Positions 21,006-32,501 of a stretch of 64,000 bases of DNA are shown here, piece by piece. The notes below the pieces were generated by a model. It saw only the letters and a program-made list of their open reading frames with translations, was not told the origin of the DNA and ran no database searches. Position 1 is the first letter of the stretch, and every line of letters starts with the position of its first letter. The DNA is from Simmondsia chinensis. Lineage: Eukaryota; Streptophyta; Magnoliopsida; Caryophyllales; Simmondsiaceae. The stretch covers positions 5,213,001-5,277,000 of the forward strand of contig JAGTTD010000015.1 of NCBI GenBank assembly GCA_018398585.1, written 5' to 3'. Both the position numbers and the translations under genes were made by a program.

Positions 21006-22139
21006 TAAAAGGTCGTTTTCAAAATTGTATTATTACAAAAAATAGATAACTATGTGCATTTATTATGTTTTATCAAGAGCCGCTTGGGCACCCTTTTAAA
21101 AAAGCTGTTTTCAAAATTGTATTTTGGTAAGTTATAATTTCTAAAACAACTAAAAATGTTCAACACTGAATGAGATTATTTGTAAATATTTATTTATTCT
21201 TCTAATTCTAATTATAGGGTTGTTTCAAATATTTGTCCCTTTAAACTTTAATTTATTCTCTCAATTTTAAATTTATTATGGAGCTATTAGAGAGATACTG
21301 AGCATAATCCACTGAATTATAGTGATGTATGATACCAACTTTAGACGAAGTTGAGTACCGATATTGACTTCAAGGAGTCGAGGACAACGACAGTGAGCAC
21401 AAAAATGGGGTAAAAGACATCAACAAATATAAATGCAAGGCCCAAAGGCAAACATCGTGATATTTTGTCACATCTACTGGTGTAAGTCCGCTATCATCAT
21501 TAATGGGGTAAATGTAGACAGATTTGTAGGGCTTGACAACATGAAAAAGGCACAAAAGAGAATTCGTCGAACTATAAATTTGAAGACAGTAAGGAGGATT
21601 TTTGACAATGTTGTTGAATAGCGTGGGGATTAAAAACTTAGCAGTCAGATGAAAATCGATTGAGGCAAAACTCAAGATGATGAGGAATGTTAATGTTGAA
21701 GGCTACTTTTAGTCCTTACAGCTAGGAACCCGTCGCTATCTTTTATGCCCTGTTCATTTGTCATTTTTTTTTTTTTTATCAACATTCATTTGTCATTTTG
21801 AATCGCTGATCTTTTGTGGTGATTGAGTTCTTCAATTTGTATTATAGTAGTTTCCTTTACTTTAGGTGCACTAGTTGTTGGATATTATATAAAAAAATAT
21901 ATCTTTTTGTTTGTGATTTTGAAGTTTAATACATAATTTTGACAATGTTATTTATGTTCTTAAGTTATTGATAAACTAGCAGTAAATATATTACATGTTT
22001 TTAATTGTTAGAATAAGCTATCAAATTAACATTAATAAGCATAGTTTAAATTATCTTATGCGGGATAGTCTATTAAAAATCTGTACATAATAACAGTAGT
22101 ATACTACTCAAATACCTAACATGTTTATATAAATAGGTC
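21006..22139. other. Intergenic, no gene recognised
   Basis: An imperfect direct repeat around GTTTTCAAAATTGTATT occurs at 21015 and 21117, just beyond the LINE's truncated end. 21290-21720 is more GC-balanced but its ORFs show no recognisable family. A T15 run lies near 21764-21778. Confidence 0.35.
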
Positions 22140-22330
22140 AATCGTGTTGAAAACAGGTTAAATGGGTCAAACCCAAATTCAACCCAAGTATCTAAACGGG
22201 TTAAACGGGTCAACCCAAATTCAAACCGGCTTTAAAAGCCCCACCCTAACCCGCTATCTTTGTAACGTGTTCATGTCATGTTATCGCATTGTGTTAAATT
22301 TTTTCAGATCTAGTCGACACACACGGTGCA
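22140..22330. repeat. GGGTCAA/AACCCAA-rich repeat, possible hAT MITE relic
   Basis: Contains AAATGGGTCAAACCCAAATT, AACGGGTTAAACGGGTCAAC and CACCCTAACCCGC. This resembles the subterminal repeat style of the hAT MITEs in this window. No inverted ends or target duplication were found. Confidence 0.35.
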
Positions 22331-22527
22331 GACAGAGATGAAGGGATTTGGGGGTTGTGGATTAGAGAGGGAGAGAGAGAGAAATGTCAAATGTGTTTGA
22401 CTTGTTTATGAAAAAAAAAAAAAATTTTGATTAAAACGTGTGTTTTTTATTCAAAAAAAGGTTTAAGGTGTTTAAAAGCTATCTAATCTAAAGCTATCTA
22501 ATCTAATCTAATCTAACTTATATATTA

Positions 22528-22553
22528 CTAGTGTTATCCCATGCGATGCATGG
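22528..22553 (-). mobile_element. Candidate Helitron 3' terminus
   Basis: Read on the minus strand there is a 6-bp-stem hairpin CCATGC-ATC-GCATGG followed by GATAACA and CTAG, then T. Helitron 3' ends have a short hairpin about 10 nt upstream of a CTRR end and insert at an A/T site, as here (T follows on the minus strand). The element would extend to the right; no 5' TC end or Rep/helicase sequence was identified. Confidence 0.45.
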
Positions 22554-23167
22554 AGGCTGTTCACGATTAAAAAAAAAAAATTGAAATGTTATGTCCCACA
22601 TGTCTCATTGTTTTAATCTTGAATTAGTACTTCTAACTACTAACTTTTTGTTGAAATTTTCTTTCTATCCTTAAACTATTTTTAAAAAAATGTTATGCTA
22701 AATTAGTTTAAAATTTGTTGACTCAAAATCTTATATGCACATATTTAAAAAAAATGCAAGTCTCCAACTTAAATGTAAAGGTGAATTCATTATTAAGGAA
22801 GTTATAGCCTATAATGTTTAGAATTAAAGTTTGAAAGTTTTTGAAAAAAGTAGGGACTTTACAATAATATATAAGATAGATTTGTATTCAGTACCAATAA
22901 TTATATCCTTCCTTTTAATTGATTTAATATTCAATGTACTTAATATTGACCATTCATGGCCTTGTGTGCACCATTGTATTAAGTATCGAAGTAAATGTAC
23001 AGGACTTGGGAAGATGATTATTCTTTGACTACAAAATAGGCCTTGGTTCTCACGCCTATGTAGGTACGACAGTTTCTCTTTATCTGTATAATACGACGAG
23101 TTTATCGCAATTAAAATTTAAAAATTCTTTGGCTAAGTAAGGTATTGCGAAAGCTTTGACTGTCAAA
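22554..23167. other. AT-rich sequence, possibly Helitron interior
   Basis: No gene was recognised. If the Helitron terminus at 22528 is real, part of this stretch would belong to it. Confidence 0.3.
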
Positions 23168-23265
23168 TGTTAAAATTAAAACAAGAATAAAATTGCAAAA
23201 ACAAAGATTAATACTTGCAAAATAAAGGTGAGAGAAGAATGATTTTATTTGAACAAATACTTACA

Positions 23266-25450
23266 TCAAGAATGACAAATATAACTAATGCCCTCAAGGT
23301 AGCATAAAACACGAAAGACGACATCAAGATGAGGTGCGCGGGGATCATGCATGAATTGACTCAAAACTCGAACAGCATAACTAATGTCTGGATGGGTAAT
23401 TGTCAAATATAACAATCGTCCTACGAGTCTCCTATATCGGCCGTCATCCTCTACACGGTTACCAACCCCATCTGCTAGACCATGGTTTTGAACAATCGAT
23501 GTGACAGCTGGTTTTCCACCCAAAAGGCCAGCCTCACTAACAATGTCTAGAATGTATTCCGTTGACTTAACATGATGCCCTTTTGGGACCGAGTTCAATG
23601 CCTAGAAAATATTTTATTAGTCCTAAATCTTTTATCCCAAAAGATCTATTTAAAACATTCTTTATGTGGGTTATGTGACTCAATGTCATTCCCGGTTATA
23701 AGCACATCATCTACGTAAATGAGAACAACGGTGTAAGTTAACCCACGCATGAAAGTAAACAACGAGTAATCCGACTTAGATTGTTGAAAACCCATTTCAA
23801 TTAAGGTCATGGTAAATTTTGGGTTCTAGTTGCGAGATGCTTGTTTAAGCCCATAAAGGGATTTACGAAGGTGACAAACTTTCCCTTTATGTTTTTTGTT
23901 CGAAACCCCGTGGAAGTTTCATGTAAACCTTCTCATCTAAATCACCGTGAAGGAAAGCGTTGTTAACATCCAGTTGTTAGATAAGCAAACTACGTGCCTC
24001 GGTAACAGCTAAAACACACTGAACGGTCACAAGTTTAGCAACAGGGGCAAAAGTGTCGTGATAATTTATACCTTCCACTTGAGTGTAGCCCTTGGCAACA
24101 AGATAGGCTTTGTATCGCTATATGGACCCATCAGATTTATACTTGACCTTGTAGACCCACTTCGAGTCTATCGCCTTCTTCCCAACCGGTAGAGATTCAA
24201 GAGTCCAAGTACGATTTTCTTCGAGAACCTTGATCTCTTTCTCCATAGCCTCCCTCCAATACTTGTATTGTACTGCCTGATTATGGGCACATCACATCTA
24301 GTGATGGCATTTAAAACAGTCAAATAAGAGTTAGAAAAACGTAAATTAGACACAAAATTAGAGATAGGATAAACTATATCAGAGTCGGCTGATTGAGAGG
24401 TAGCGGGAGAATGTGCTATAGAAGATGGCACATCAATAACATAATCTTGACATTTCGCGGGCATGGAACGAACATGACTACTTCTCTTTATGACCTCCAC
24501 TCCAATATCAGGACTTGAGTCCCTCACTGTTGTCGGTTGACAGTCCTGTATCGGCCGACCTGCTGTCGACCGGTTCTCGGGCTGTGGGTTCGGCCGGACC
24601 TACCAGGGGGACTGGTTCTGCTTGAACCGGTTCCTCTATGTCTAAATTAGGATGTTGTATGTTAGGTTGTTCATCATGAGTTTGATTTACTACACCACTT
24701 TTCAAACATAGCATAGTGTCTTCATAAAATTGAACATCCCTAGACACAACAATCTTATTATTGTCCAAGCTAAAAATTTTGTACCCCTTTTGACCATGAG
24801 GATACCCCACAAAGATACCCGAAGAACCTCGCTTATCAAATTTGTCGTTAGATGGATTCTTAACATGATAGTAACACATACATCCAAAAACCTTCAAATG
24901 CTCATATGAGGGTGTTTTACCCAACAAGACTTCATAGGCACTTTTATTCTTTAGCAAGCTAGTAGGCATCAAGTTTATCAAATAAGCAACCTTGAGAATA
25001 CACTCACCCCAAATTTCTTAGGTCAGCCACAAAAACGCCTCTTTTTTACTCTGAACCACATATGCCGAGGGAGCAACCGGTCAAGCCTCCAGAAGATAAA
25101 GCCCATCGCTTTGCCAACCCGCTTCAGTCAGCTTCCTCGAGTATAGGTCCTGAATGTAACAAAAATCAATATGAAATGTTAACGTACATTTTCCATCAAG
25201 GGTTAATTTGCTCACTGAAAATTAATTACAACGAAAACCAGACATTTACAACACATCACGGAGAATAAAATCATCGAAAATGTGAACTTTCCCAATGTGA
25301 GAAACCAACAAACTCGTCCCATTAGGCAACCTAACCGACCTAACCGAATTGTTGGGCACAACGTCTAACATACAAGATAAAGAGGAAACCATGTGGTCGG
25401 TAGCACCCGTATAAATAATCCAACTATGACTGGAAATAGAGACCTGACTT
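23266..25450 (-). pseudogene. Copia pol fragments (protease, integrase C-terminus, RT)
   Basis: Protease-like segment at about 25435-25270: the active-site Asp of the DTGA motif reads as YTGA (WIIYTGATDHMVSS). 24981-24508: integrase C-terminal region with YEVLLGKTPSYEHLKVFGC and GIFVGYPHGQKGYKIF. 24170-23620: RT with [34 protein letters not shown] and QLDVNNAFLHGDL, in several frames with stops. 23598-23266: end of RT, YRRLVGRLLYLTITHPDISY. Pre-integrase zinc finger and the DDE core are absent. Not functional. Confidence 0.88.
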
Positions 25451-25665
25451 GTGAGATTTAGGTGAAGTCGAAACCGACCTGAGTGAAGTCAATAGTTGCT
25501 GGTATTGGTAGGTGACAACCCCATGATTAGGTTGTCAGTCACCGATGGGTCGCTGTAGTTGTGAGCGGCGCCAGTAGCCGTCCCTCATCCCACTCCTGTT
25601 GTGCCTTGCTTCTTCCATCTCGAAGGGTAACCGATCAACTCATAGCATCTTTCCTTGGTATGTCC

Positions 25666-26530
25666 CTATTTCTTACAATGGGAACAGGTAAAATGATTAT
25701 TACGACGAGGGTTACTCCCCAAAGGGACCAAACCACCACCACCTCCCATCGAGGATTTTACGGCCCAGGCGGCTGCCTTAGGTTGAACAACAGTACCTGC
25801 AGCCACATTTTGTTGTTTCTCTTCTTGGCACAATACAGAGTATGCATTACCGATAGAGGTCAACGGTTTTGTGTTCATTAACTAGGACATAACAGTGAAA
25901 AAAGATGGGTCTAAACCCATCAACAAGTCCAAGAGCCTTTCCATATCACGGATGCTCAAAAAGGCTTTGGTGTGACCACGAGTACACGGGGATATTTCCA
26001 CAAGTGTATATAACTCATCCCACGATGACCTTAATTTAGTGAAATAAGTGGACATAAGTGAGTTTTCTAGTTTCAAATTCGAGATCTCGCGTTTTAATTT
26101 GCAGGTACAAGGAACATTACCCTGAGAAAACCTCTCATGTAAATTTAACCAGATATCACACGCAGTCTCTAAGTAAGTGATGCTATAATGTATCTCTTTT
26201 GAGACGGAATTAGACTGCCAAGTGAAAACCATGAAGTCACAAGCACTCCAATTTTCAAAATCTAGAGATCCCTCATTCGGGTTTTCTATGCTCCCATCAA
26301 GAAAACCAATTTTCCTCTTTGCTTTGAAAATCTTTGATGTTGACCTTCTCCGTGATTGGTAATTAGGCCCAGTTAAAATATTTTGAACAAACACTAACCC
26401 CGGAATATCCGAAGGGTGCAATGTAAAATGGGGAATTAACGTCAGTTACTCTCCCTGTCATGGTGTAGGCATGATAACTTGATCAGAATTTGTTTGAGTA
26501 GTAATGTTATTAGTCTCAGCGTTAACTTCC
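25666..26530 (-). pseudogene. Copia gag with zinc knuckle
   Basis: Gag packages element RNA in virus-like particles. 26421-25882 reads MHPSDIPGLVFVQNILTGPN and continues through YLETACDIWLNLHERFSQGN and TYFTKLRSSWDELYTLVEIS, typical of plant copia gag (UBN2/DUF4219 type). 25878-25666 ends with CSHCKK, then a stop, then GHTKERC. The CCHC knuckle is thus interrupted by a stop codon. The start may lie further upstream (to about 26530) in degraded sequence. Confidence 0.85.
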
Positions 26531-26699
26531 ACCATTATCAAGAAATAAACACGAATCATGAAAATGAAGCAAGAGGGGAGAATAACTCACAAAACGCTTA
26601 AAATTGTGCTGCGAAAAGACTAGCGTGCGACTATCCAAGAACCTCCAAGGCACGATTTTGGCAAAGATCTACCCTAGATCATAATCCACTATGATACCA

Positions 26700-27051
26700 T
26701 GTTAAAATTAAAACGAGAATAAAATTGCAAGAATAAAGATTAATACTTGCAAAATAAAGGTGAAAGAAGAATGATTTTATTTGAATGAATACTTACATCA
26801 AGAATGACACAATTTATAATAAACCAATGAAAAAAATGAAACGACTAATTCTATTCTACCTAATCATCCTAGTTTTAAGAATTTACTACCCAATTGATGG
26901 GAGTAAAGGCATAATGGCATGTTGAAAGGGAGAGGAGAAGGAAGAGTTTTTTTCCTTCCATTAAATACAAGATGCTAAGGAATATGCCTAGGTATATAAA
27001 TACAAGAATAAATATAAGAATAAAATACATGTAAAATACTAGTATTCTACA
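26700..27051 (-). repeat. 5' LTR of copia element
   Basis: 352 bp; the minus strand begins TGTAGAATAC and ends TTTTAACA next to the primer site. On the minus strand a TATA-like TATTTATATACC lies at about 27001-26990. 23168-23274 is a partial copy of its R/U5 end. Confidence 0.85.
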
Positions 27052-27293
27052 TTCAAGGTTGTGCAGACCAAGAAAGTATCAACTTTCTAGTTGGGCGTTG
27101 TATCCTAGAGGTGACGCGTCGGTACCTGCTGCATTGGTCTTAATCCGATAAGAGCACGAAATAGTTTAAAGAGAGCGTGATCCTCGCCTTACTCAGCTAT
27201 TACTTTATTGGTATTTTATCATTGCCTAACATTCCAGGTAATATCTTTTGATTTTATATGTTTTTATATAATATTTCTTACTTGTAGTTCCAA
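27052..27293. other. Unassigned segment between two retroelements
   Basis: No gene was seen. It is host sequence for the LTR element at 27299 and continues at 29442 on the other side. Confidence 0.3.
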
Positions 27294-27298
27294 TACTA

Positions 27299-27752
27299 TG
27301 TCACGAACCTAGGGTTTGGTGACAGTTTGATAGATTTTAGGGTTTAGATGAGACAGAGAAATTGAGAAATAGAATATGGGATGAGGAAGAAATAGAGTTT
27401 AGATGAGAAGAGAATAATAAGATGAGAAAGATAGAATAATTCATATATTTCATTGCATTGGATTATTCAAATGATAACAAGTACATCAATATTTATAATA
27501 GTGGCAAAACCCTGGCCGTGCTCTACTCATGCCAAAACCGTAGCCGCAAGGCATTACATAAACCCTACCGCCACTCTTGCAAAACCCTAATACTTGCCTA
27601 GCAAGCAACACCAAATAAGTAAATACTACAAAAGGAAAGTATAATAATAATATCATGCATAATATCAAATATATAAATATAATATCTAAAATAATCCTAA
27701 GTAATTCTTCACCAAAATGGTCAGCCTTGCGCACCAAGTATAGGTCATGACT
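27299..27752 (-). repeat. 3' LTR of the RRM-carrying element
   Basis: 454 bp, near copy of 28983-29436. The outer end is TGTCACGAACCTAGGG on the plus strand. Confidence 0.92.
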
Positions 27753-27838
27753 TTTCCTTCCCCTTCAATTCATCCTTGTCCTCAAGGATTATCCTTTCCG
27801 ATTCCTGGGTCGAACGTATAATTTTGTAAAACTCGATG

Positions 27839-28740
27839 TCAGTGGATTGAGCGTTTCGTGCCAACCCCTGTTCTTGGAAAATGTTCCCATGCCCGAGCCT
27901 TGACCTTGATCCTTTTGCTGAAACCTTGGTTCGTCTTCGTGGACTGAGCAGTCACCTCTAGGTACGAATGATCTTGCTTCGGCTGCGCTGCCATTATCTT
28001 ATCCTCGGTCACTACTTCGATGTCAATGTTAGTATTCTCTTCGCATTTCTCACCTCTTACCACTGTCTCGTCAACGGTAAGGATTTCCACGTCAACATTA
28101 AGGTCATCTTCGAGATTCGCATTTTTTGCCACTGTGTCTTCAATAGTTATGATGTCAACATCGAAGTCATCTTCAGGTTCCAATGTAGCAAATGGATGAG
28201 GCTCCGTTGTTTCTTCAAACATGGATTCTTCAACCAATTTATCCTCCTCAACGGTTATTACGTCTACTTCCTCATTAGGGCCGTCTTCGAGCTCCACATT
28301 GTTTCCTCCCGTGCCCTTAAGGGTTATGATGTCAACGCTAGTGTTCTTTTCACATTTCTTCAAATCTTCAAACAAGGAGTCCACGGTTGCTATTAAGTGC
28401 CTAAGGATAGAGTTGAGCTCATTGCGGTCCTCATCTTGCTTCTTCTTGAATGAACACACGGTTGCACTGGCTTGTCCCTTGGCTATGTCTTCTTTGTACG
28501 GCATGGAGATTTGAATATCCATTCTAAAACAATACTTGAAGAGGCCTTTTCCATGCAAACATTTGCAAGCGTTTTTGGCATCCTTCCTCGAGGTGAAAGT
28601 CACTTGAACTTCAACTCTTAGGAAGTCACTAAGGTGTAGTTAATCTCCTTAATGCAACCAAAGGGAGAGAAGACTCGGCGGAGCACTTCTTCGGTGATAG
28701 GATAGAGAGTCTCCGAGACCGTAAAAAGAAGCATGGCCAT
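27839..28740 (-). pseudogene. RRM (PTB-like) plus acidic repeat protein inside the LTR element, frameshifted
   Basis: I place the start at the minus-strand ATG 28740 (MAMLLFTVSETLYPITEEVL). The N-terminus fits an RNA-recognition motif of the polypyrimidine-tract-binding type: LYPITEEVLRRVFSPFG, then after a frameshift near 28620 VEVQVTFTSRKDAKNACKCL and CFRMDIQISM. Family knowledge: PTB RRMs share LYPIT-E-L--VFSP-G and the C--L-I-FS ending. The remaining 200 residues form an acidic tail with four to five degenerate repeats (VDIITLKGT, VDVITVEED, VDIITIEDT, VDVEILTVDE, IDIEVVTED) and a basic end. The role in the element is unknown; it might have bound element RNA. One frameshift makes this copy probably inactive. 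Confidence 0.75.
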
Positions 28741-28982
28741 GACGAGAGTGCAGCAATTTTTCTTTTTTAAATCAATGAGAACGCAGCAGAAATTTTAATT
28801 TTTTATTTTGAAAATGAGATCCTCCGATCTCAAGGGAAATAAAATTGCAGCGGAAAATTTTTTTTTTTTGAATCAGTATGAACGCAGTAGATTTTGTTTT
28901 TTTTTTTTTTTGGAAAATGAGATAAACCAAAAAGTAAAGGATGGCTTGAGCCTCCGATCGAAAGATAGCTCTGATACCACTT

Positions 28983-29436
28983 TGCCACGAACCTAGGGTT
29001 TGGTGATGGTTTGATAGATTTTAGGGTTTAGATAAGACAGAGAAATTGAGAAATAGAATATGGGATGAGGAAGAAATAGACTTTAGATGAGAAGAGAATA
29101 ATAAGATAAAAAAGATAGAATAATTCATATATTTCATTGCATTGGATAATCAAATGATAACAAGTACATCAATATTTATAATAGTGGCAAAACCCTAGCC
29201 GTGCTCTAGTCATGCCAAAACCCTAGCCGCAAGGCATTACATAAACCCTTGCCGCCACTCTTGCAAAACCCTTATACTTGCCTAGCAAGCAACACCAAAT
29301 AAGAAAATACTAGAAAAGGAAAGTATAATTATAATATTATGCATAATATCAAATATATAAATATAATATCTAAAATAATCCTAAGTAATTCTTCACCAAA
29401 TTAACTAGCCTTGCCCTCCAAGTATAGGTCATGATA
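28983..29436 (-). repeat. 5' LTR of the RRM-carrying element
   Basis: 454 bp, near copy of 27299-27752, followed on the minus strand by the primer site. Confidence 0.92.
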
Positions 29437-29441
29437 TACTA

Positions 29442-29850
29442 GCAGGAAAAGGAAGGACGAGACTAAAGTCCAACCTATCGGGCATCTTGTGTGGAGCCTG
29501 GTTTTATACAGTTATGGACCAAGTCCCATGAAGTGGAGAATCAAGCCGATTTTTGGGCCTTGATTTGAGCCCAAGTCGAGGTTCATGCCCATTTTTGTGG
29601 TCTTAGCCAAAGAATGAGGATTTCTTGCATGTACCTATATAAACTCTGTTTTAGGGTTTGAGAGACGGTAGAATGAATCAGAAGAAGAACTCTCTGTAAA
29701 GTTCTAATCAATAAAATATCTCTATAACTTCATGGATGTAGGCAATTTCAGCCAAATCACATAAATCTTGTGTGTTTGATTTTATTTTCTCGTTGAATCT
29801 TTCGTTGTATTTCATTTGTTGTGTTTCCTATCACAACCCAAAATTACACA
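29442..29850 (+). other. LTR-like leader sequence
   Basis: A TATA-like CCTATATAAACTCTG at about 29634-29648 is followed about 50 bp later by a leader-like region with CAATAAAATATCTC and GGATGTAGGCAATT, wording common in plant LTR R/U5 regions. No partner LTR was found. The RRM-carrying element is inserted just upstream of it. Confidence 0.35.
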
Positions 29851-30541
29851 AGGATTAAAGAATGTTTTAAAGTTGGCTTAAAAAATAAACAATAATTAAA
29901 ATGTGCTGATGCATGGTAAGGAAATTGAACCTGATTACTAAGACTCAAATTGGCAGAGATGGCTAGGAGATATGAGTTCAAGGTTCATGTGGTTATGTTA
30001 TGGTGTAAGCGTTGTGACACGCTCGTACGTTCCCTAAAGCGAAGTCTATGAGGTATAGTTCATAAATTAAACCAGGGCTTATGTTTAGAAGTTAAAACAC
30101 AAGATAAAAAGAATAACTTTTTTTGTTACTTAAAATTCGTATTAGACATCAATACAAAGAGCAATTTGCAAATTTGGTTCTCGCTTACTAGACCCACAAT
30201 ACCGTCCAAAAGATTAAAGCAAAAAAACATATTTTAAAGAAGTGGAAAAAAGAATATGGAACAAGCTTTACAATCGTTGAATACCTAAGCAATCAGTCGA
30301 TAGTCTTAAACCATTTTATTTGACCCGATCAATAGCTACACCTATGCCAAATTAGAAACATCGATGTGGCCGAGACGACTTAACTATCCCTCTCGAGTCC
30401 TAAAAAAAGCAGTAGTGTGGGAAGATAAAATGTTTGTATGTCAAAAAGGTTACTGTATTGAATGTACAGAAGCATTTATGACTTAATATGCAAGTTAGTT
30501 TTAGAAAAATCAAAAGGAACAAAATATTGAAGTTTTAATAA
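29851..30541. other. Intergenic, no gene seen
   Basis: AT-rich, no recognised gene or repeat borders. Confidence 0.35.
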
Positions 30542-30974
30542 CTACCTCACATGTAACGCTATAATGTTTTTAAAAAGATGACCTTGTGATTGTCAACTAA
30601 AGCTCCCGGTTGCTCGAGTCGTGGAGCTTAGCTAGGGCTTCTATGCCCTGTCCTTCACCTTCCAAAAAACCCTAATTCCTCCATTCTTGAAGCTTGTTTC
30701 CTTTCCTTGCATCTCCAACTACCTCCTACGGCAACTTAACTCCTCCATCACCCCTGGTAATGTCCCATCTGCTGAGATCTCAACCCTTCCCGCTTAGATT
30801 CAGCTTCATTAAATCTCCAACCTAAACTCCACCAAACCCTCCTACCGTCATTAACCCCTCGCCTAGCCCTCTATTTAATCTATCCCCCGGCCTTCAGGAC
30901 CCCCACACTTCATCCTACTATCCATTCTATCATTTCCGTTTTTCTCCTTCGTCGTCTCATACCCCGACCTTCCA

Positions 30975-31640
30975 ATGGAAAAATCCCCCTCCTATGAGAA
31001 CCAAACTGTTGACACAATAAGAGAAAATCTCCACTTTCTTGAGCTCCAAGAAGAAGATGGTACGGTAAATTTCATTCATAACCATACCCTGGCGGGGAAA
31101 ATCCTTTCCGAGAAGATTATGAAATCGGTCCCATCAAAGCAATTCTTGACAAGACTTGGAGACCTAAAGAAAAAATGGAGGTTCATGAACTTTCCCCAAA
31201 TCCTCTTGTTTGTATTTCAAGAGCCAAAAGGCAGACTGAGAATCCTTGATGGCATACCATGGACCATAAATGACACTCACCTTATCTTCAAGGAATGGAG
31301 TGGAGACACAAACTTTGAGGAAATTAATTTCTCAACCTCGGAGTTCTGGATTCAAGTTCACAAACTTCCTCATAGCCTGATGAGTGTTCAAAATGCTATT
31401 ATAATAGGTAACATCTTCCTGAAAGTCCTCTCTTTTGATATGGATGAAAGAACTTACTCACTATGAAGTAGATTTATTCGTATGAAAGATGTGAATGATG
31501 TCGATGAGCCCATGAAAACTGGCTTCTATCTTAAAAGAGCCAGTAAACATGACCTATGGGTTAGGTTTACATATGAGAGATTCGCTGATTTTTGCTACAG
31601 GTGTGGAAAGTTAGGACATGTCAAACAATAATGCTGCGAT
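30975..31640 (+). pseudogene. L1 ORF1 (DUF4283 + CCHC knuckle)
   Basis: ORF1 proteins bind LINE RNA. Start ATG 30975 (MEKSPSYENQTVDTIRENLH). DUF4283-like features: FLTRLGDLKKKWRF, VFQEPKGRLRILDGIPWTI and EFWIQVHKLPHSLMS. An in-frame TGA follows YSL at 31464-31466. The frame continues with GFYLKRASKHDLWVRFTYER and a zinc knuckle CYRCGKLGHVKQ, then TAA (31629-31631) just before the last Cys. With two stops, it is not translated in full. Confidence 0.88.
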
Positions 31641-32340
31641 GATGAAGCTCCCCAAAAGGACCCGTTCTTTGATAGCTCATTATGAGCTAAAGAGTTTAAT
31701 GCTAAGAAAATTCATTTTGTGCTGGAATCGGAGGAAAATTCAGTCGATTCGGTTGAAATGGAGACTAAATCTACTATTAGATCTGGGGACTTGGATGATG
31801 GAAATCATGGTCAGGCTACCAAATACTAGGCCTTATCCACTTTAGCTTCATTGCAAAGTACCCTCGAGTCGCCCCCGGTCCTCTTGACAGCCTTGTTGGG
31901 AAGAGAAAAAGGACAGTGGAAGGTGATGGCCGGTACTTACCTCGTAAGAAGGCGAAAGCTATTCTAGAGGGCATTGTTACCATTATGGTGAGGAAAGACA
32001 AGTTCAGGAACCTCGACCTAGACAATTTTATAGATAGTGAAGGAGCGCTAAGTAATATATTTTAAGAAGATGGAGAAGCCTCTAATTTTCATTGTCTCCC
32101 TCCCCTCCGTAAAGAAAGTCTTCTTAGTGCTCGTGGCCATGCTTGCCTCAGGAACCTCAAACATGTGGCTTAAAGGAAAGCATGTATTGATAGCTCTCGA
32201 AAGATTTATGTGGCCCCCTTTGCTGAGAGAATTCGTCCTCAGACCCTTGTGCTCTCGGATGTTGACCTCGAAAAACCTCAAGCTGAATCTCGTCTGGACG
32301 GGTTTGCGGCAATTGTCCGGGAACAATCGCCTCGGGCGTC

Positions 32341-32467
32341 ATGAGTATCATTTGTTGGAACTATCGAGAGTTGGGTCAACCCTGAGTAGTTCATGCTCTT
32401 AGGGAGCTTTGTAATAAATTTAGGTCCTCTATCATGTTTTCAATGGAAACTAAGCAAACCCATCTCC

Positions 32468-32501
<34 letters not shown>

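Larger units (their letters stand above)
23168..27051 (-). mobile_element. Ty1-copia element with deleted 3' end (minus strand)
   Basis: The right, 5' LTR is 26700-27051 (352 bp; TGTAGAATAC...TTTTAACA on the minus strand). The left LTR survives only as 23168-23274, fused directly to RT sequence, so RNase H, polypurine tract and the LTR U3 are gone. Primer site: TGGTATCATAGTGG (minus strand, by 26699). Domains right to left: gag, zinc knuckle, protease, integrase C-terminus, RT. Integrase core is also missing. Flanks (TCAAA and TTCAA) are only a partial match. It is a different copia family from the 48749 element by gag and LTR sequence. Confidence 0.88.
27299..29436 (-). mobile_element. Short non-autonomous LTR retroelement carrying an RRM ORF
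   Basis: LTRs 27299-27752 and 28983-29436 are equal in length (454 bp) and highly alike. LTR ends are TGTCA/TGACA-like. A perfect 5-bp duplication TACTA (27294-27298 and 29437-29441) brackets the element. On the minus strand the primer site TGGTATCAGAGC follows the 5' LTR (near 28970). The polypurine tract GAAGGGGAAGGAAA abuts the 3' LTR, preceded by CTTGAGGACAAGG, as in plant Ty3-gypsy elements. No gag or pol is present. The 1.2-kb interior carries one ORF related to an RNA-binding protein. It resembles a LARD/TRIM-type element with captured host sequence, mobilised in trans. Confidence 0.9.

Noticed and set aside
21370..21675. 101-aa minus-strand ORF and its 62-aa plus-strand partner
   Set aside because: Both strands are open over the same stretch, neither has a recognisable domain, and no splice or retroelement context supports either.
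27839..28740. Host gene for an RNA-binding protein
   Set aside because: It sits exactly between LTRs with primer site, polypurine tract and target duplication, has no introns, and is frameshifted, so it belongs to the retroelement.
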